Positions 1 through 6,408 of a stretch of 18,330 bases of DNA are shown piece by piece. The stretch is from JANXPZ01 sp034678345 (lineage in GTDB: Bacteria > Eisenbacteria > RBG-16-71-46). A program made the translations under genes and the position numbers. How positions within the stretch are numbered: position 1 is the stretch's first letter; every line of letters begins with the position of its first letter. The notes below the pieces were generated by a model. That model did not search any database and was not told where the DNA came from. It saw only the letters and a list, made by a program, of their open reading frames with translations. Location: positions 1 through 18,330 of the forward strand of contig JAXDBZ010000148.1 of NCBI GenBank assembly GCA_034678345.1, in the 5' to 3' direction.

Positions 1-27
1 GCCGCGGCGCCGCCCCCGATAAACGCT

Positions 28-74
28 CCGGCCCGGGTCGGCGACCCGCCAAGAGCGGGTCCGACCCGGGCCGG
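28..74 (-). terminator. Terminator hairpin after the first barrel gene
   Basis: Arms 28-41 and 61-74 are perfect 14-base complements. Inside them 43-49 can pair with 55-61, leaving a 5-base loop, so almost the whole element is one long stem. It lies 20 nt beyond the stop codon of the minus-strand gene at 94-723. Read on the minus strand it is followed by AGCGTTTATC, a weak U-rich tail. This fits an intrinsic terminator. Confidence 0.7.
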
Positions 75-93
75 GATGTCGCTGCCGCGCCGG

Positions 94-723
94 TCAGCGG
101 GCCGGCGTGAAGTGGAAGGTCAGCCCCGCGTTGAAGGCGATGAACTTCCAGTCGTCGAGGATCTCGGCTTCGTCGCCCTCGGGAGTCTCGGGGTTGAACT
201 CGCCGAAGGTGTGGTGGTAGGCGCCCGAGACCACGAAGCTCATGAACGGGCTGATGGCGACGTCGGCGCCGACGCCCAGGTTCATCCCCATCGCCGGCTT
301 GGAGTACTCGTAGGCGAAGTCGTTGGCCGAGATGCGGAGCGTGCGGCCGTACAGGCCCAGGCCCGCCTGCAGGTAGGGAACGAAGTTGCCGCCCGTGGGG
401 ATGAGGTAGCGGCCGTGCACGCCGTAGAGGTGCGTGCGGACGTAGTAGTCCGCGTCCTCGATCTCCAGGTCCGGCGTCATGCTGAAGCAGGCCACGTCCG
501 CTCCGATGACGAAGTTCGGCGCGGCCTGGTAGTCGAGGCCGAAGCCCAGCTCCCAGCCCATGCCGGCATCGAGCACGTCCTCGTCGGCCAGCTCGCCGAG
601 GGGCACCGCCAGCCCGCCCAGGACACTGAAGCCGACCTGACCCGGCGCGGCCGCGGCCTGGACCGGCAGCGCCATGCAGGCCAGTCCGGCCACGACCAAC
701 AGGATGATCCCGATCTTGCGCAT
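94..723 (-). CDS. Outer-membrane beta-barrel protein (OmpA-like/OMP_b-brl type), paralogue 1
   Basis: A 209-residue exported protein. The start ATG at 723 is preceded by AGAGGTG and opens a classical signal peptide (MRKIGIILLVVAGLACMALP) with likely cleavage after an A-x-A near residue 23. An upstream in-frame ATG would put charged residues before the signal and lie inside the leader hairpin. The mature part alternates hydrophobic and polar residues with glycine and aromatic residues, as in 8-strand barrels. It shares LADED, GVHG(R/K)Y, PTG, PYL, AYHxTFGE and LDDW with the product of 1765-2400, so the two are clear paralogues. The last strand ends in LTFHF plus TPAR. Predicted location is the outer membrane. 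A structural or small-porin role is inference and no substrate can be read. It has its own promoter and terminator, so it is probably monocistronic. Confidence 0.85.
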   Translation of the reverse strand: MRKIGIILLVVAGLACMALPVQAAAAPGQVGFSVLGGLAVPLGELADEDVLDAGMGWELGFGLDYQAAPNFVIGADVACFSMTPDLEIEDADYYVRTHLYGVHGRYLIPTGGNFVPYLQAGLGLYGRTLRISANDFAYEYSKPAMGMNLGVGADVAISPFMSFVVSGAYHHTFGEFNPETPEGDEAEILDDWKFIAFNAGLTFHFTPAR

Positions 724-765
724 CACCTCTGCCCCCCCTGCCATGGGTCCACACGCGCGGCCGCG

Positions 766-781
766 CCGGCCCGAAGGCCGG
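766..781 (-). promoter_or_regulatory. Leader hairpin with UUCG loop, barrel gene 1
   Basis: On the minus strand this reads CCGGCC-TTCG-GGCCGG, a 6-bp stem with a C(UUCG)G tetraloop, which is very stable in RNA. It lies in the 5' leader, 42 nt before the start codon at 723. Equivalent 6-bp/4-nt hairpins precede the other two barrel genes at the same distance. Stabilising 5' stems are known for ompA-type mRNAs; that role here is inference. Confidence 0.6.
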
Positions 782-827
782 TGCCCAGCCACATTACGTA
801 CGCTTCCGGGCCTGGCACGCCCGCCCG

Positions 828-856
828 AACCTACGGGGATGCCGAAGCGGAGTCAA
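828..856 (-). promoter_or_regulatory. Sigma-70-type promoter of barrel gene 1
   Basis: On the minus strand the -35 is TTGACT (856-851), followed by a 17-bp spacer and the -10 TAGGTT (833-828). Transcription would start near 821, giving a leader of about 98 nt. The same TTGAC...TAGsTT design stands in front of the two neighbouring barrel genes, which supports it. Ten bases after the -10 the sequence TGCCAGG (817-811) is shared with the promoter of the gene at 935-1537. Confidence 0.65.
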
Positions 857-887
857 CCGTGGGGCCCGGCGGGGCCGCCCCTAAGCA

Positions 888-918
888 GACCGCCCGGCCC
901 CCAGGGAGCCGGGCGGTC
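888..918 (-). terminator. Terminator-like hairpin after barrel gene 2
   Basis: A perfect 11-bp inverted repeat, GACCGCCCGGC (888-898) and GCCGGGCGGTC (908-918), with a 9-base loop. It begins 16 nt past the stop of the minus-strand gene at 935-1537. The minus-strand sequence after the stem (TGCTTAG) has only a poor U-tract, so termination efficiency is uncertain. Confidence 0.5.
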
Positions 919-934
919 CAGCGTTGTGGAATGA

Positions 935-1537
935 CTACTTGGCCCAGAGGTCGAAGCCGAGCTTGAAGCCGATGGCGCCGCCTTCCGGGATCACCGTGTA
1001 GTCGTCGTCGATCGTGCCCTCGCCGATCATGTCGTAGCGGATCTCGCCGCGCAGGCGGCCGGTGCCCATCTTGTACGCCGCGCCCACGCCGCCACCGTAG
1101 AAGACAGAAACGGCGCTCTCGCTGTCGTCGTCGTTGCTGTAACCGGCCCGGTACAGGCCGACGCCGGCCGTCAGGTAGGGCTTGAGCGCGGACTGGACGG
1201 CGAAGTTGAACTGGTAGTTCCCGCTGAACTGCATCGTCGAGTAGGCGAAGTCCTCGACCGAGATGCGGCCCAGGGAGGCGCCCACCCAGACCTCGTGCAT
1301 GGGGTTCTCACCCGCGAAGCTGAGCCGGAGCCCACCCGTGTTCGGGAGCGCGCCCTCGCCCAGCCAGCCGGAGGTCGAATTGAACGGGATCCCGATGACG
1401 TTGATGTTGTCGATGTCGTCGTCCTTGGGCATGCACAGGCTGTAGCCCAGGTCGGCGCCGATGCCCCAGTTGAACGCGGCCGCCGGGGCCGCGACGAACA
1501 TCAGCGCGAGCAGCGTGAGGGCGATGCGGGTCTTCAT
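935..1537 (-). CDS. Outer-membrane beta-barrel protein, second type
   Basis: A 200-residue exported protein. Two ATGs are close together (1543 and 1537). AGGGAGG stands 8 nt before the one at 1537 but only 2 nt before the other, so 1537 is preferred. The signal peptide is MKTRIALTLLALMFVAAPAAA with cleavage before FNWG. The mature protein has amphipathic strands (HEVWVGASLGRI, PYLTAGVGLYRAG, GRLRGEIRYDMI) and ends in KLGFDLWAK, typical of an 8-strand barrel. It shares only general barrel features and the PYL..GVGLY strand with its two neighbours, so it is a more distant relative. An acidic loop (KDDDIDN) near residue 40 and another (NDDDSES) near residue 140 would face outward. Function is not readable beyond outer-membrane location. 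Confidence 0.8.
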   Translation of the reverse strand: MKTRIALTLLALMFVAAPAAAFNWGIGADLGYSLCMPKDDDIDNINVIGIPFNSTSGWLGEGALPNTGGLRLSFAGENPMHEVWVGASLGRISVEDFAYSTMQFSGNYQFNFAVQSALKPYLTAGVGLYRAGYSNDDDSESAVSVFYGGGVGAAYKMGTGRLRGEIRYDMIGEGTIDDDYTVIPEGGAIGFKLGFDLWAK

Positions 1538-1577
1538 CTCCATTGCCTCCCTGCGATGGGTTCTGACGCGCGGCGGT

Positions 1578-1593
1578 GCCGACGGGCGTCGGC
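1578..1593 (-). promoter_or_regulatory. Leader hairpin, barrel gene 2
   Basis: On the minus strand GCCGAC-GCCC-GTCGGC forms a 6-bp stem with a 4-nt loop, 40 nt upstream of the start codon at 1537. Position and geometry match the hairpins before the other two barrel genes, but the stem sequence differs. That suggests the structure rather than the sequence is kept. Confidence 0.55.
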
Positions 1594-1646
1594 GACCGGC
1601 CGCGTTCGGACGGGTACTTCGCTGCGGGACCTGGCAGTCCGGCGAG

Positions 1647-1676
1647 AAGCTACCGGGGCGCTCGGGCCGCGGTCAA
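1647..1676 (-). promoter_or_regulatory. Sigma-70-type promoter of barrel gene 2
   Basis: On the minus strand the -35 is TTGACC (1676-1671), followed by an 18-bp spacer and the -10 TAGCTT (1652-1647). Predicted transcription starts near 1640, leaving a leader of about 100 nt. TGCCAGG (1636-1630) lies ten bases after the -10, exactly as in the promoter at 828-856. Confidence 0.65.
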
Positions 1677-1695
1677 CTGCAACCTTGGACGCGGA

Positions 1696-1740
1696 CCGGC
1701 CCGGGCGGGTACCCCCGAGGGTGGATCCGACCCGGGCCGG
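1696..1740 (-). terminator. Terminator-like hairpin after barrel gene 3
   Basis: A 10-bp perfect inverted repeat (1696-1705 with 1731-1740), with a 25-nt interior that can form a small ACCC/GGGT stem. It begins 24 nt after the stop of the gene at 1765-2400. Fifteen bases of its right arm region (1726-1740) are identical to 60-74 in the terminator of the paralogue at 94-723. There is no U-tract. Confidence 0.5.
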
Positions 1741-1764
1741 CCGTCACTGCCGAGCTGCGTGCCG

Positions 1765-2400
1765 CTACTTCGCCATGGGGAAGTAGAACGTCACCGCGCC
1801 CTTGAAGCTGATGTAGTTCCAGTCGTCGAGGAGAGCCTCTTCCGGCTCCTCGCCGTCGATCTCGGGCTTCCACTCGCCGAACGTGTAGTGGTAGGCACCG
1901 TTCACGCCGATGCCCACCATGGGCGTGACCTTGTACTCGACGCCGACACCCGCGTTCAGGCCGAACTTGTTGTCCGAGAGCTTGTCCTCGCCGAAGAAGT
2001 CGGCCGCGTCGCCCTCGAACTCGATCTTGCGGTTGTAGTAGCCCACACCCAGATTCAGGTAGGGCAGGAATTGCTCGTTGCCGGTCGGGACGAAGTACTT
2101 GCCGTGGACGCCGAACTGCATCGTCTTGGCCTTGATGTCGTCGCTCTCGTTGCTCGTCATCATCACGTACGAGCCGTCGAGGCCCAGCGCCATGTCCTTG
2201 GTGATGAAGTAGTCGAAGTTGATCCCGAAGTCGGGGCCCATCTTCATGTCGGCCCCATCGTCCTCGTCGGCCAGGCAGCCCATCGGCATCGCCATGCCAC
2301 CGTTCACGCCGAACGCCATGTCACCCTGCGCGGCGAACGCCGGGACGGCCATCAGGACCAGACTGCCGAGCGCGAACAGGACCACCGCGAGCTTCCGCAT
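1765..2400 (-). CDS. Outer-membrane beta-barrel protein (OmpA-like/OMP_b-brl type), paralogue 2
   Basis: A 211-residue exported protein. ATG at 2400 is chosen because AGGGAGG lies 9 nt upstream and the signal peptide (MRKLAVVLFALGSLVLMAVPAFA) starts there. The open frame extends further upstream only into leader sequence. The mature protein begins AQGDMAFGVNGG and continues with amphipathic beta-strands and acidic turns. It contains LADED, GVHGKY, PTG, PYLNLGVGYY, AYHYTFGEW and LDDWNYISF, and ends in VTFYFPMAK. These blocks align along the whole length with the product of 94-723, so the pair arose by duplication. Outer-membrane location is well supported and function is unknown. The gene has its own promoter with an unusually long leader, a leader hairpin and a terminator. 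Confidence 0.85.
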   Translation of the reverse strand: MRKLAVVLFALGSLVLMAVPAFAAQGDMAFGVNGGMAMPMGCLADEDDGADMKMGPDFGINFDYFITKDMALGLDGSYVMMTSNESDDIKAKTMQFGVHGKYFVPTGNEQFLPYLNLGVGYYNRKIEFEGDAADFFGEDKLSDNKFGLNAGVGVEYKVTPMVGIGVNGAYHYTFGEWKPEIDGEEPEEALLDDWNYISFKGAVTFYFPMAK

Positions 2401-2441
2401 GTTCACTTCCCTCCCTGACTGGTTTACTCCGGGCGGTCGGA

Positions 2442-2457
2442 CCGGTCCCACGACCGG
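2442..2457 (-). promoter_or_regulatory. Leader hairpin, barrel gene 3
   Basis: On the minus strand CCGGTC-GTGG-GACCGG forms a 6-bp stem and 4-nt loop, 41 nt before the start codon at 2400. This is the third instance of the same geometry at the same distance among the three barrel genes. Confidence 0.55.
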
Positions 2458-2753
2458 GGGGATCCGCCGCCATTCCGAGCTGCTACGAATCGCTGCCTGG
2501 TGAAGTTTCCGGGCACCTGCGGCTCCTGGCGACCGCCCGCGCGACAAGCCGGGCATTCGCATCTCTCCGGGAGCGTCCGCCCCCCGGCCACACCGGGGTG
2601 AGCCGTGTGGCGATGCAGGGAGCCGGTCCACCGGCCCTGCGGGGCCGAATCGAGACGATCACCGAGGATTTCCTCGTCTCGCCGGACACCCCCCAGCAGG
2701 CGGGCCGCGTACCATCCAGGGCAGCCCCTCCATGGCCGCCACTTCCGATGCAC

Positions 2754-2782
2754 AAGCTATGCAGCGGGCCCCAAGTCGTCAA
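2754..2782 (-). promoter_or_regulatory. Sigma-70-type promoter of barrel gene 3
   Basis: On the minus strand the -35 is TTGACG (2782-2777), followed by a 17-bp spacer and the -10 TAGCTT (2759-2754). It matches the other two barrel promoters. The predicted start near 2747 leaves a leader of about 345 nt, far longer than the roughly 100 nt of its neighbours. I found no closer TTGAC on this strand between 2400 and 2750. Confidence 0.6.
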
Positions 2783-2929
2783 CCCCGGGTGGCATCGGAG
2801 TCACCTGCAACTGCGGTTCCATGCCCGCAAAATGTTGCCGTTCAATGGAGTGTTGCAATAGTGGACGAGTGACATGAGTGCACTCCTGGACAGCCGCTTA
2901 CCACCTCGCCGCGGACCGAGAGCTCATCG

Positions 2930-3466
2930 TCAGGCCCCGGCGGCGGCCGCCCTGCGGCGACTGTCGAGCACGCTCAGGTACCAGCCCAGGCAGGCCAGCA
3001 GGGCCCGCTCCGCGGCCTCCGCGGCAGAAGCCTCGAGCTCGACCCTGGCGGCCCCTGCCGGCGGCCACAGGGCCGCCCTGAGCCGCAGGACCGGCGTGCC
3101 GTTCGCGTCCTCGAAATGCCGGGCCCGGCTCCAGAGCGACTCCCGGCGCCAGACGTACTCCCGGCCGGACTCGAGGCGCAGCACCGACCGGCGCCAGTGC
3201 CGCTCCAGTGTCCCGACCACGGCCTCGTCCTCCCCGGCCGTGACGAGGACCCGGTCGCGTACGAGGCCCCGCCGGCGGAAGCGCCAGGCCCCGTCGCCGG
3301 AGCGGGCCTCGGCCAGGCCGCTCAGGAACAGGCCCCGGCGCCACACGAGCGTGGCGTAGGCATCGGCGCCCTCGCTCTGCGGATCCACGAGATCGTAGGT
3401 GCGCGAGAACGCGCTCCGCGGCTGCCAGCGCAGCTCGCGGCCGATAGCCGACTGCAGCGACTGCAT
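2930..3466 (-). CDS. Conserved-looking protein of unknown function
   Basis: 178 residues. ATG at 3466 is chosen because a GGGGGAGGGAGG tract lies just upstream; the frame extends 12 codons further to 3502 with an Arg/Gly-rich start that looks untranslated. There is no signal peptide and no clear membrane span except a hydrophobic C-terminal stretch (ERALLACLGWYLSVLD). The centre alternates short hydrophobic runs with Arg and Trp (YATLVWRRGLF, GAWRFRRRGLV, LERHWRRSVLRLESG, EYVWRRESL), a pattern of antiparallel beta-strands. This loosely recalls tubby/LURP-one-like barrels, but I do not recognise a signature. It appears monocistronic. A weak promoter-like TTGCGT-N17-CATCGT lies upstream. No function is assigned. 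Confidence 0.65.
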   Translation of the reverse strand: MQSLQSAIGRELRWQPRSAFSRTYDLVDPQSEGADAYATLVWRRGLFLSGLAEARSGDGAWRFRRRGLVRDRVLVTAGEDEAVVGTLERHWRRSVLRLESGREYVWRRESLWSRARHFEDANGTPVLRLRAALWPPAGAARVELEASAAEAAERALLACLGWYLSVLDSRRRAAAAGA

Positions 3467-3577
3467 CGCCTCCCTCCCCCGCACACCACGGGCGCGACCC
3501 ACACGATGGGACCGGCGGGCCGCCGACGCAAGCGGGGGCCGCCCGCCCCCCGCCCCCCGGCCGCGGCATGCTTTCGC

Positions 3578-3606
3578 TTGACCTGCGCGTCGGCGCAGGC
3601 TAGTAG
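3578..3606 (+). promoter_or_regulatory. Promoter of the MFS transporter gene
   Basis: -35 TTGACC (3578-3583), 17-bp spacer, -10 TAGTAG (3601-3606). Transcription would start near 3613, about 60 nt before the ATG at 3673. The TTGAC...TAG pattern matches the barrel promoters in this window. Confidence 0.6.
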
Positions 3607-3672
3607 TCCCGGCAAACGCCCATCTGCGTCATGGACGACGCTCCCACGATTCCCACGCTCGGAGAGCCATCC

Positions 3673-4986
3673 ATGGCCATCGTGCACGATCGCCCCGCCC
3701 ACACCCGCGAGTTCAGGATCCGCCGCACGCAGAACTGGCTGGTGCTGGGGTTGACCTACGCCGCGATGTACATGGCGAGGTACAACTTCCCCCTCGCCAA
3801 CAAGGCCCTCTCCGACACCTACGGCTGGGACAAGGCCCAGGTCGGCACGATCATCAGCATGGCCACGCTGCTCTACGGCGTGGCCGCGCTGTTCAATGGC
3901 CCGATCGCCGACCGGCTCGGCGGGCGGCGCGCCATGCTCATCGGCGCCTGCGGCGCCTTCCTCTTCAACCTGATGTTCGGGCTCGGCGCCTACCTCGGCG
4001 TGCTCGGAACCGGACCGCTGCTGCTCGGCTACCTGGCGACGACCTGGACGCTCAACATGTACTTCCAGTCGTACAGCGCGCTGGCGCTCATCAAGGTGAA
4101 CTCGGGCTGGTTCCACGTCGCCGAGCGCGGGGTGTTCTCGGCCATCTTCGGCTCGGTGATCCAGAGCGGCCGCTTCCTCGTCTTCCTGCTGCTGGCCACC
4201 CCCTTCGTGATCGCCCTGCCCTGGCAGTGGCGCTTCTTCATCCCCGCCGGCATCGTGGCCCTGATGGCGCTGTTCACCTTCCTCGTGGTGCGGGACTCGC
4301 CCCAGGAGGCCGGGCTCGGCGAGTTCGACCCCCAGGACGCCACCAGCGGCGACACCGAGAAGATCACCTTCGGCTACGTGGCGCGGAAGGTGTTCACGAA
4401 CCCGGTCACCGTCACGATCGCGGTGGCGGAGTTCTGCACCGGGCTCGTGCGGCAGGGCTTCGAGCACTGGTTCCCGCGCTACATGCAGGAGGTCCAGCAC
4501 CTCAACCTGGACAGCCCGATCTTCCAGCGCAACGCGCTGGTCATCGTCGCCGCCGGTATCCTCGGCGCCTTCATCGCCGGCTACATGTCCGACTGGCTGT
4601 TCGGCCACCGGCGGCCGCCGGTGGCCTTCGTCGGCTACGCGCTGCAGATCGCCAGCCTCGCCGTGGTCTGGCGCGCCCCCAGCATGGAGGCGGTCATCGC
4701 CGCCTTCATCGTCAACTCGATGGCCATCTCGATGGTCCACTCGATGCTCTCCGGCACCGCCTCGATGGACTTCGGCGGCAAACGCGCGGCCGCCACCGCC
4801 GCCGGCCTGTTCGACGGCATGCAGTACGTGGGCGGCTCGTTCGTAGGCTTCGGCATGGGCTGGATGCTCGAGCGCTTCGGCTGGGGCGCGTGGGGCCCGA
4901 GCATGATCGGCTTCGCCGGCGTGGGCGCCGTGCTCATGCTGTTCCTGTGGAACGCACGGCCGCGCCCCCATTCGGCCGGCCACTAG
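3673..4986 (+). CDS. MFS permease, organophosphate:phosphate antiporter (GlpT/UhpT) type
   Basis: 437 residues, a normal length for a 12-helix major facilitator. ATG at 3673 is preceded by GGAGAG at 6 nt; the upstream ATG at 3631 has no ribosome binding site. Helix 1 contains YAAMYMARYNF, resembling the Y..RYN start of GlpT/UhpT-type permeases. The loop 2-3 signature of the superfamily, G-P-I-A-D-R-L-G-G-R-R, is at residues 76-86. A long hydrophilic central loop around residues 205-235 (VRDSPQEAGLGEFDPQ) separates the two six-helix halves. It sits in the inner membrane. The family exchanges sugar phosphates or glycerol-3-phosphate for phosphate, or acts as a sensor (UhpC); the substrate here cannot be read. 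It has its own promoter and converges on the permease gene at 5066-6205. Confidence 0.85.
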   Translation: MAIVHDRPAHTREFRIRRTQNWLVLGLTYAAMYMARYNFPLANKALSDTYGWDKAQVGTIISMATLLYGVAALFNGPIADRLGGRRAMLIGACGAFLFNLMFGLGAYLGVLGTGPLLLGYLATTWTLNMYFQSYSALALIKVNSGWFHVAERGVFSAIFGSVIQSGRFLVFLLLATPFVIALPWQWRFFIPAGIVALMALFTFLVVRDSPQEAGLGEFDPQDATSGDTEKITFGYVARKVFTNPVTVTIAVAEFCTGLVRQGFEHWFPRYMQEVQHLNLDSPIFQRNALVIVAAGILGAFIAGYMSDWLFGHRRPPVAFVGYALQIASLAVVWRAPSMEAVIAAFIVNSMAISMVHSMLSGTASMDFGGKRAAATAAGLFDGMQYVGGSFVGFGMGWMLERFGWGAWGPSMIGFAGVGAVLMLFLWNARPRPHSAGH

Positions 4987-5010
4987 CGGGCCAGGGCGTC
5001 CCGAACGCCT

Positions 5011-5043
5011 GCGGGGCGGGGCCCGGACCGGGCTCCGCCCCGC
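5011..5043. terminator. Shared bidirectional terminator hairpin
   Basis: GCGGGGCGG (5011-5019) pairs with CCGCCCCGC (5035-5043), and an inner GCCC/GGGC extends the stem around a 5-nt loop. It lies 24 nt past the MFS gene stop and 22 nt past the stop of the opposing gene at 5066-6205, so it could end both transcripts. No U-tract is visible on either side. Confidence 0.6.
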
Positions 5044-5065
5044 TCGCGTCAGGCCCGGCTCCACC

Positions 5066-6205
5066 TCAGGTGCAGCAGCCCTCCTTCGCCAGCTCGGCGA
5101 TCCGCAGCCTCTCGGCCCGCGTCAGGAACCAGACCGCGACCAGGATGAAGCCTACCGAGACCCAGTCCTGCACGGTGGGGAACTTGGCCCCGAAGATGAA
5201 GAACATGACGAGGGTCGCGGTCGTGCCCGCCAGCAGCGAGGTGAGCCGGTTCACCAGGCCGGCGAACGTGGCGGTGCGGCCCTTGAACATGAAGATGAAG
5301 ACCGAGAAGAAGGCGATGATGCCGTAGGGGATGCCCGAGAGCATCGCCGTGGTGTCCGGTGCCTGCACCGCCGCCCGGTAGTCGGTGATCGCTCGCGCCG
5401 TCCAGCCGAGGCTCGGGGCGGCGAAGTACACGAACGCCCCGATGGCCACCATGGTGACGCTGGCCGAGATCTGCTCGACAAAGAAGAATCCCTGGTTGTC
5501 GAGCTTCACGCCCTTGGCCCGCGTGTTCTTGAAGTAGTTCATGATGTAGATGCGGAAGGCATAGGCCGTGATGTACAGGCCCATGATAGTCATCGCCGCC
5601 GAGGAGTGCAGGAAGTCGAAGCTCCCGGCGGAGGAACCCGGCTTGTAGCCGATCCAGCGCACCGCCTCGAAGCCGCGGGCGTAGAGGGCGTCCTCGACCG
5701 GCAGCAGCACGACGTTCGTGGCCACCGCCAGCAGGGCGAAGATCACCGCCCAGTTCTCCTCGGCGTAGACCCGCTTCTTCAGGATCCCCTGCTGGATCTG
5801 GACGGCGTCCACCAGCCGGCTGATGACGATGATGCTGCCCCGCATGATGACCATCGCCACCATGACCGAGATCGGCAGCGTGTACATCAGCGTGGTGGTG
5901 GGGATCACGATGGCGGTGCAGATGCCGGAGGGGATGATGTAGGCGGCCTCGGAGGGCACGGTGAACGGCCCCCACTTCACCGGGCGGTTCGAATGGAACC
6001 GCCACCACCCCAGCAGGACGGCCACCACGAGGGCGAGCAGGCTGCTGCCGAGGGTGTTGTTGAAGAGGTACGCCATCTCCGGCATGCGGGGCGTGGGTCC
6101 GCCCGTGAACACCTTGGCGAAGATGCCGGTGAGGACGTAGAAGAGGAAGTAGCCGCTGCAGAGCTGGAGCAATCGCCCGGTGCTGCCGGACGTCGTCTTC
6201 CACAT
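5066..6205 (-). CDS. Multi-span membrane protein, DMT/EamA-like permease
   Basis: 379 residues with about ten hydrophobic helices. ATG at 6205 is chosen because GGAGGG lies 7-8 nt upstream; the frame extends 29 codons more with polar sequence typical of leader. The segment VMVAMVIMRGSIIVISRLVD around residues 110-130 recalls the conserved helix of drug/metabolite and nucleotide-sugar transporters, and LNNTL-like polar positions occur in helix 2 (FNNTLGSSLLAL). The C-terminus is a short hydrophilic tail ending in a double cysteine (EGCCT). It is an inner-membrane transporter by inference, with unknown substrate. It converges with the MFS gene and shares a terminator with it, so the two are not co-transcribed. 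DMT assignment is tentative; an uncharacterised membrane family is the alternative. Confidence 0.7.
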   Translation of the reverse strand: MWKTTSGSTGRLLQLCSGYFLFYVLTGIFAKVFTGGPTPRMPEMAYLFNNTLGSSLLALVVAVLLGWWRFHSNRPVKWGPFTVPSEAAYIIPSGICTAIVIPTTTLMYTLPISVMVAMVIMRGSIIVISRLVDAVQIQQGILKKRVYAEENWAVIFALLAVATNVVLLPVEDALYARGFEAVRWIGYKPGSSAGSFDFLHSSAAMTIMGLYITAYAFRIYIMNYFKNTRAKGVKLDNQGFFFVEQISASVTMVAIGAFVYFAAPSLGWTARAITDYRAAVQAPDTTAMLSGIPYGIIAFFSVFIFMFKGRTATFAGLVNRLTSLLAGTTATLVMFFIFGAKFPTVQDWVSVGFILVAVWFLTRAERLRIAELAKEGCCT

Positions 6206-6319
6206 GGTCAAACCCTCCGTGGCCGAACCATCCCATGTGTCATCGGCCGAAGCGCGGCTCGACCTGAGCCGGCGCGCGGCCGGGCCGGGCACATCCTGCG
6301 CCCGTCGACGATTCCGGCA

Positions 6320-6348
6320 ACCCTACTCCCTTCAGGGCCTTGCGTCAC
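6320..6348 (-). promoter_or_regulatory. Possible promoter of the DMT-like gene
   Basis: On the minus strand GTGACG (6348-6343), a 17-bp spacer and TAGGGT (6325-6320). The hexamers resemble the TTGAC/TAG promoters elsewhere in this window, with one -35 mismatch. The leader would be about 110 nt. This is weaker than the other promoters listed. Confidence 0.35.
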
Positions 6349-6408
6349 GCGGGAAAGGCGGCCGGGGCGAGCCCGGGACCCGAGGTCCGCCGGCGCCCGC
6401 GGGGCGAC

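Larger units (their letters stand above)
2401..2929. other. Gene-free stretch: long leader and upstream region of barrel gene 3
   Basis: I see no convincing coding region here. The open frames lack ribosome binding sites, and those starting at GTG codons near 2753 and 2782 lie inside or above the promoter. On the minus strand, 2401-2747 is the predicted 5' leader of the barrel gene, with a hairpin at 2442-2457 and a smaller GGCCC/GGGCC element near 2636-2648. The promoter is at 2754-2782. Positions 2783-2929 include a short AT-richer patch (about 2828-2870) with two GTTGC copies, and otherwise nothing I can name. Confidence 0.5.

Noticed and set aside
94..723. Lipoprotein signal (LAC at residues 14-16) in the first barrel protein
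   Set aside because: The residues before the cysteine (GLA) do not make a good lipobox and a normal A-x-A cleavage site follows; a beta-barrel is also an unlikely lipoprotein.
2424..2753. A possible 109-residue protein with a CxxC motif in the leader of barrel gene 3
   Set aside because: It begins at a GTG between the -10 and the predicted transcription start, has no ribosome binding site, and its composition resembles other shadow frames.
2871..2890. Palindrome GAGTGCACTC as a terminator or operator
   Set aside because: Only a 10-base dyad with no loop, tail or positional partner. It resembles but does not match the TGCNC-N4-GTGCA box.
3631..3672. Longer N-terminus of the MFS permease from the ATG at 3631
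   Set aside because: No ribosome binding site before 3631 and only about 18 nt of leader from the promoter, while 3673 has GGAGAG at good spacing.
3322..5064. A 580-codon open frame antisense to the MFS gene
   Set aside because: It is a shadow frame created by third-position GC: His/Glu/Arg/Gly-rich with no motif, opposite a clear 12-helix permease.
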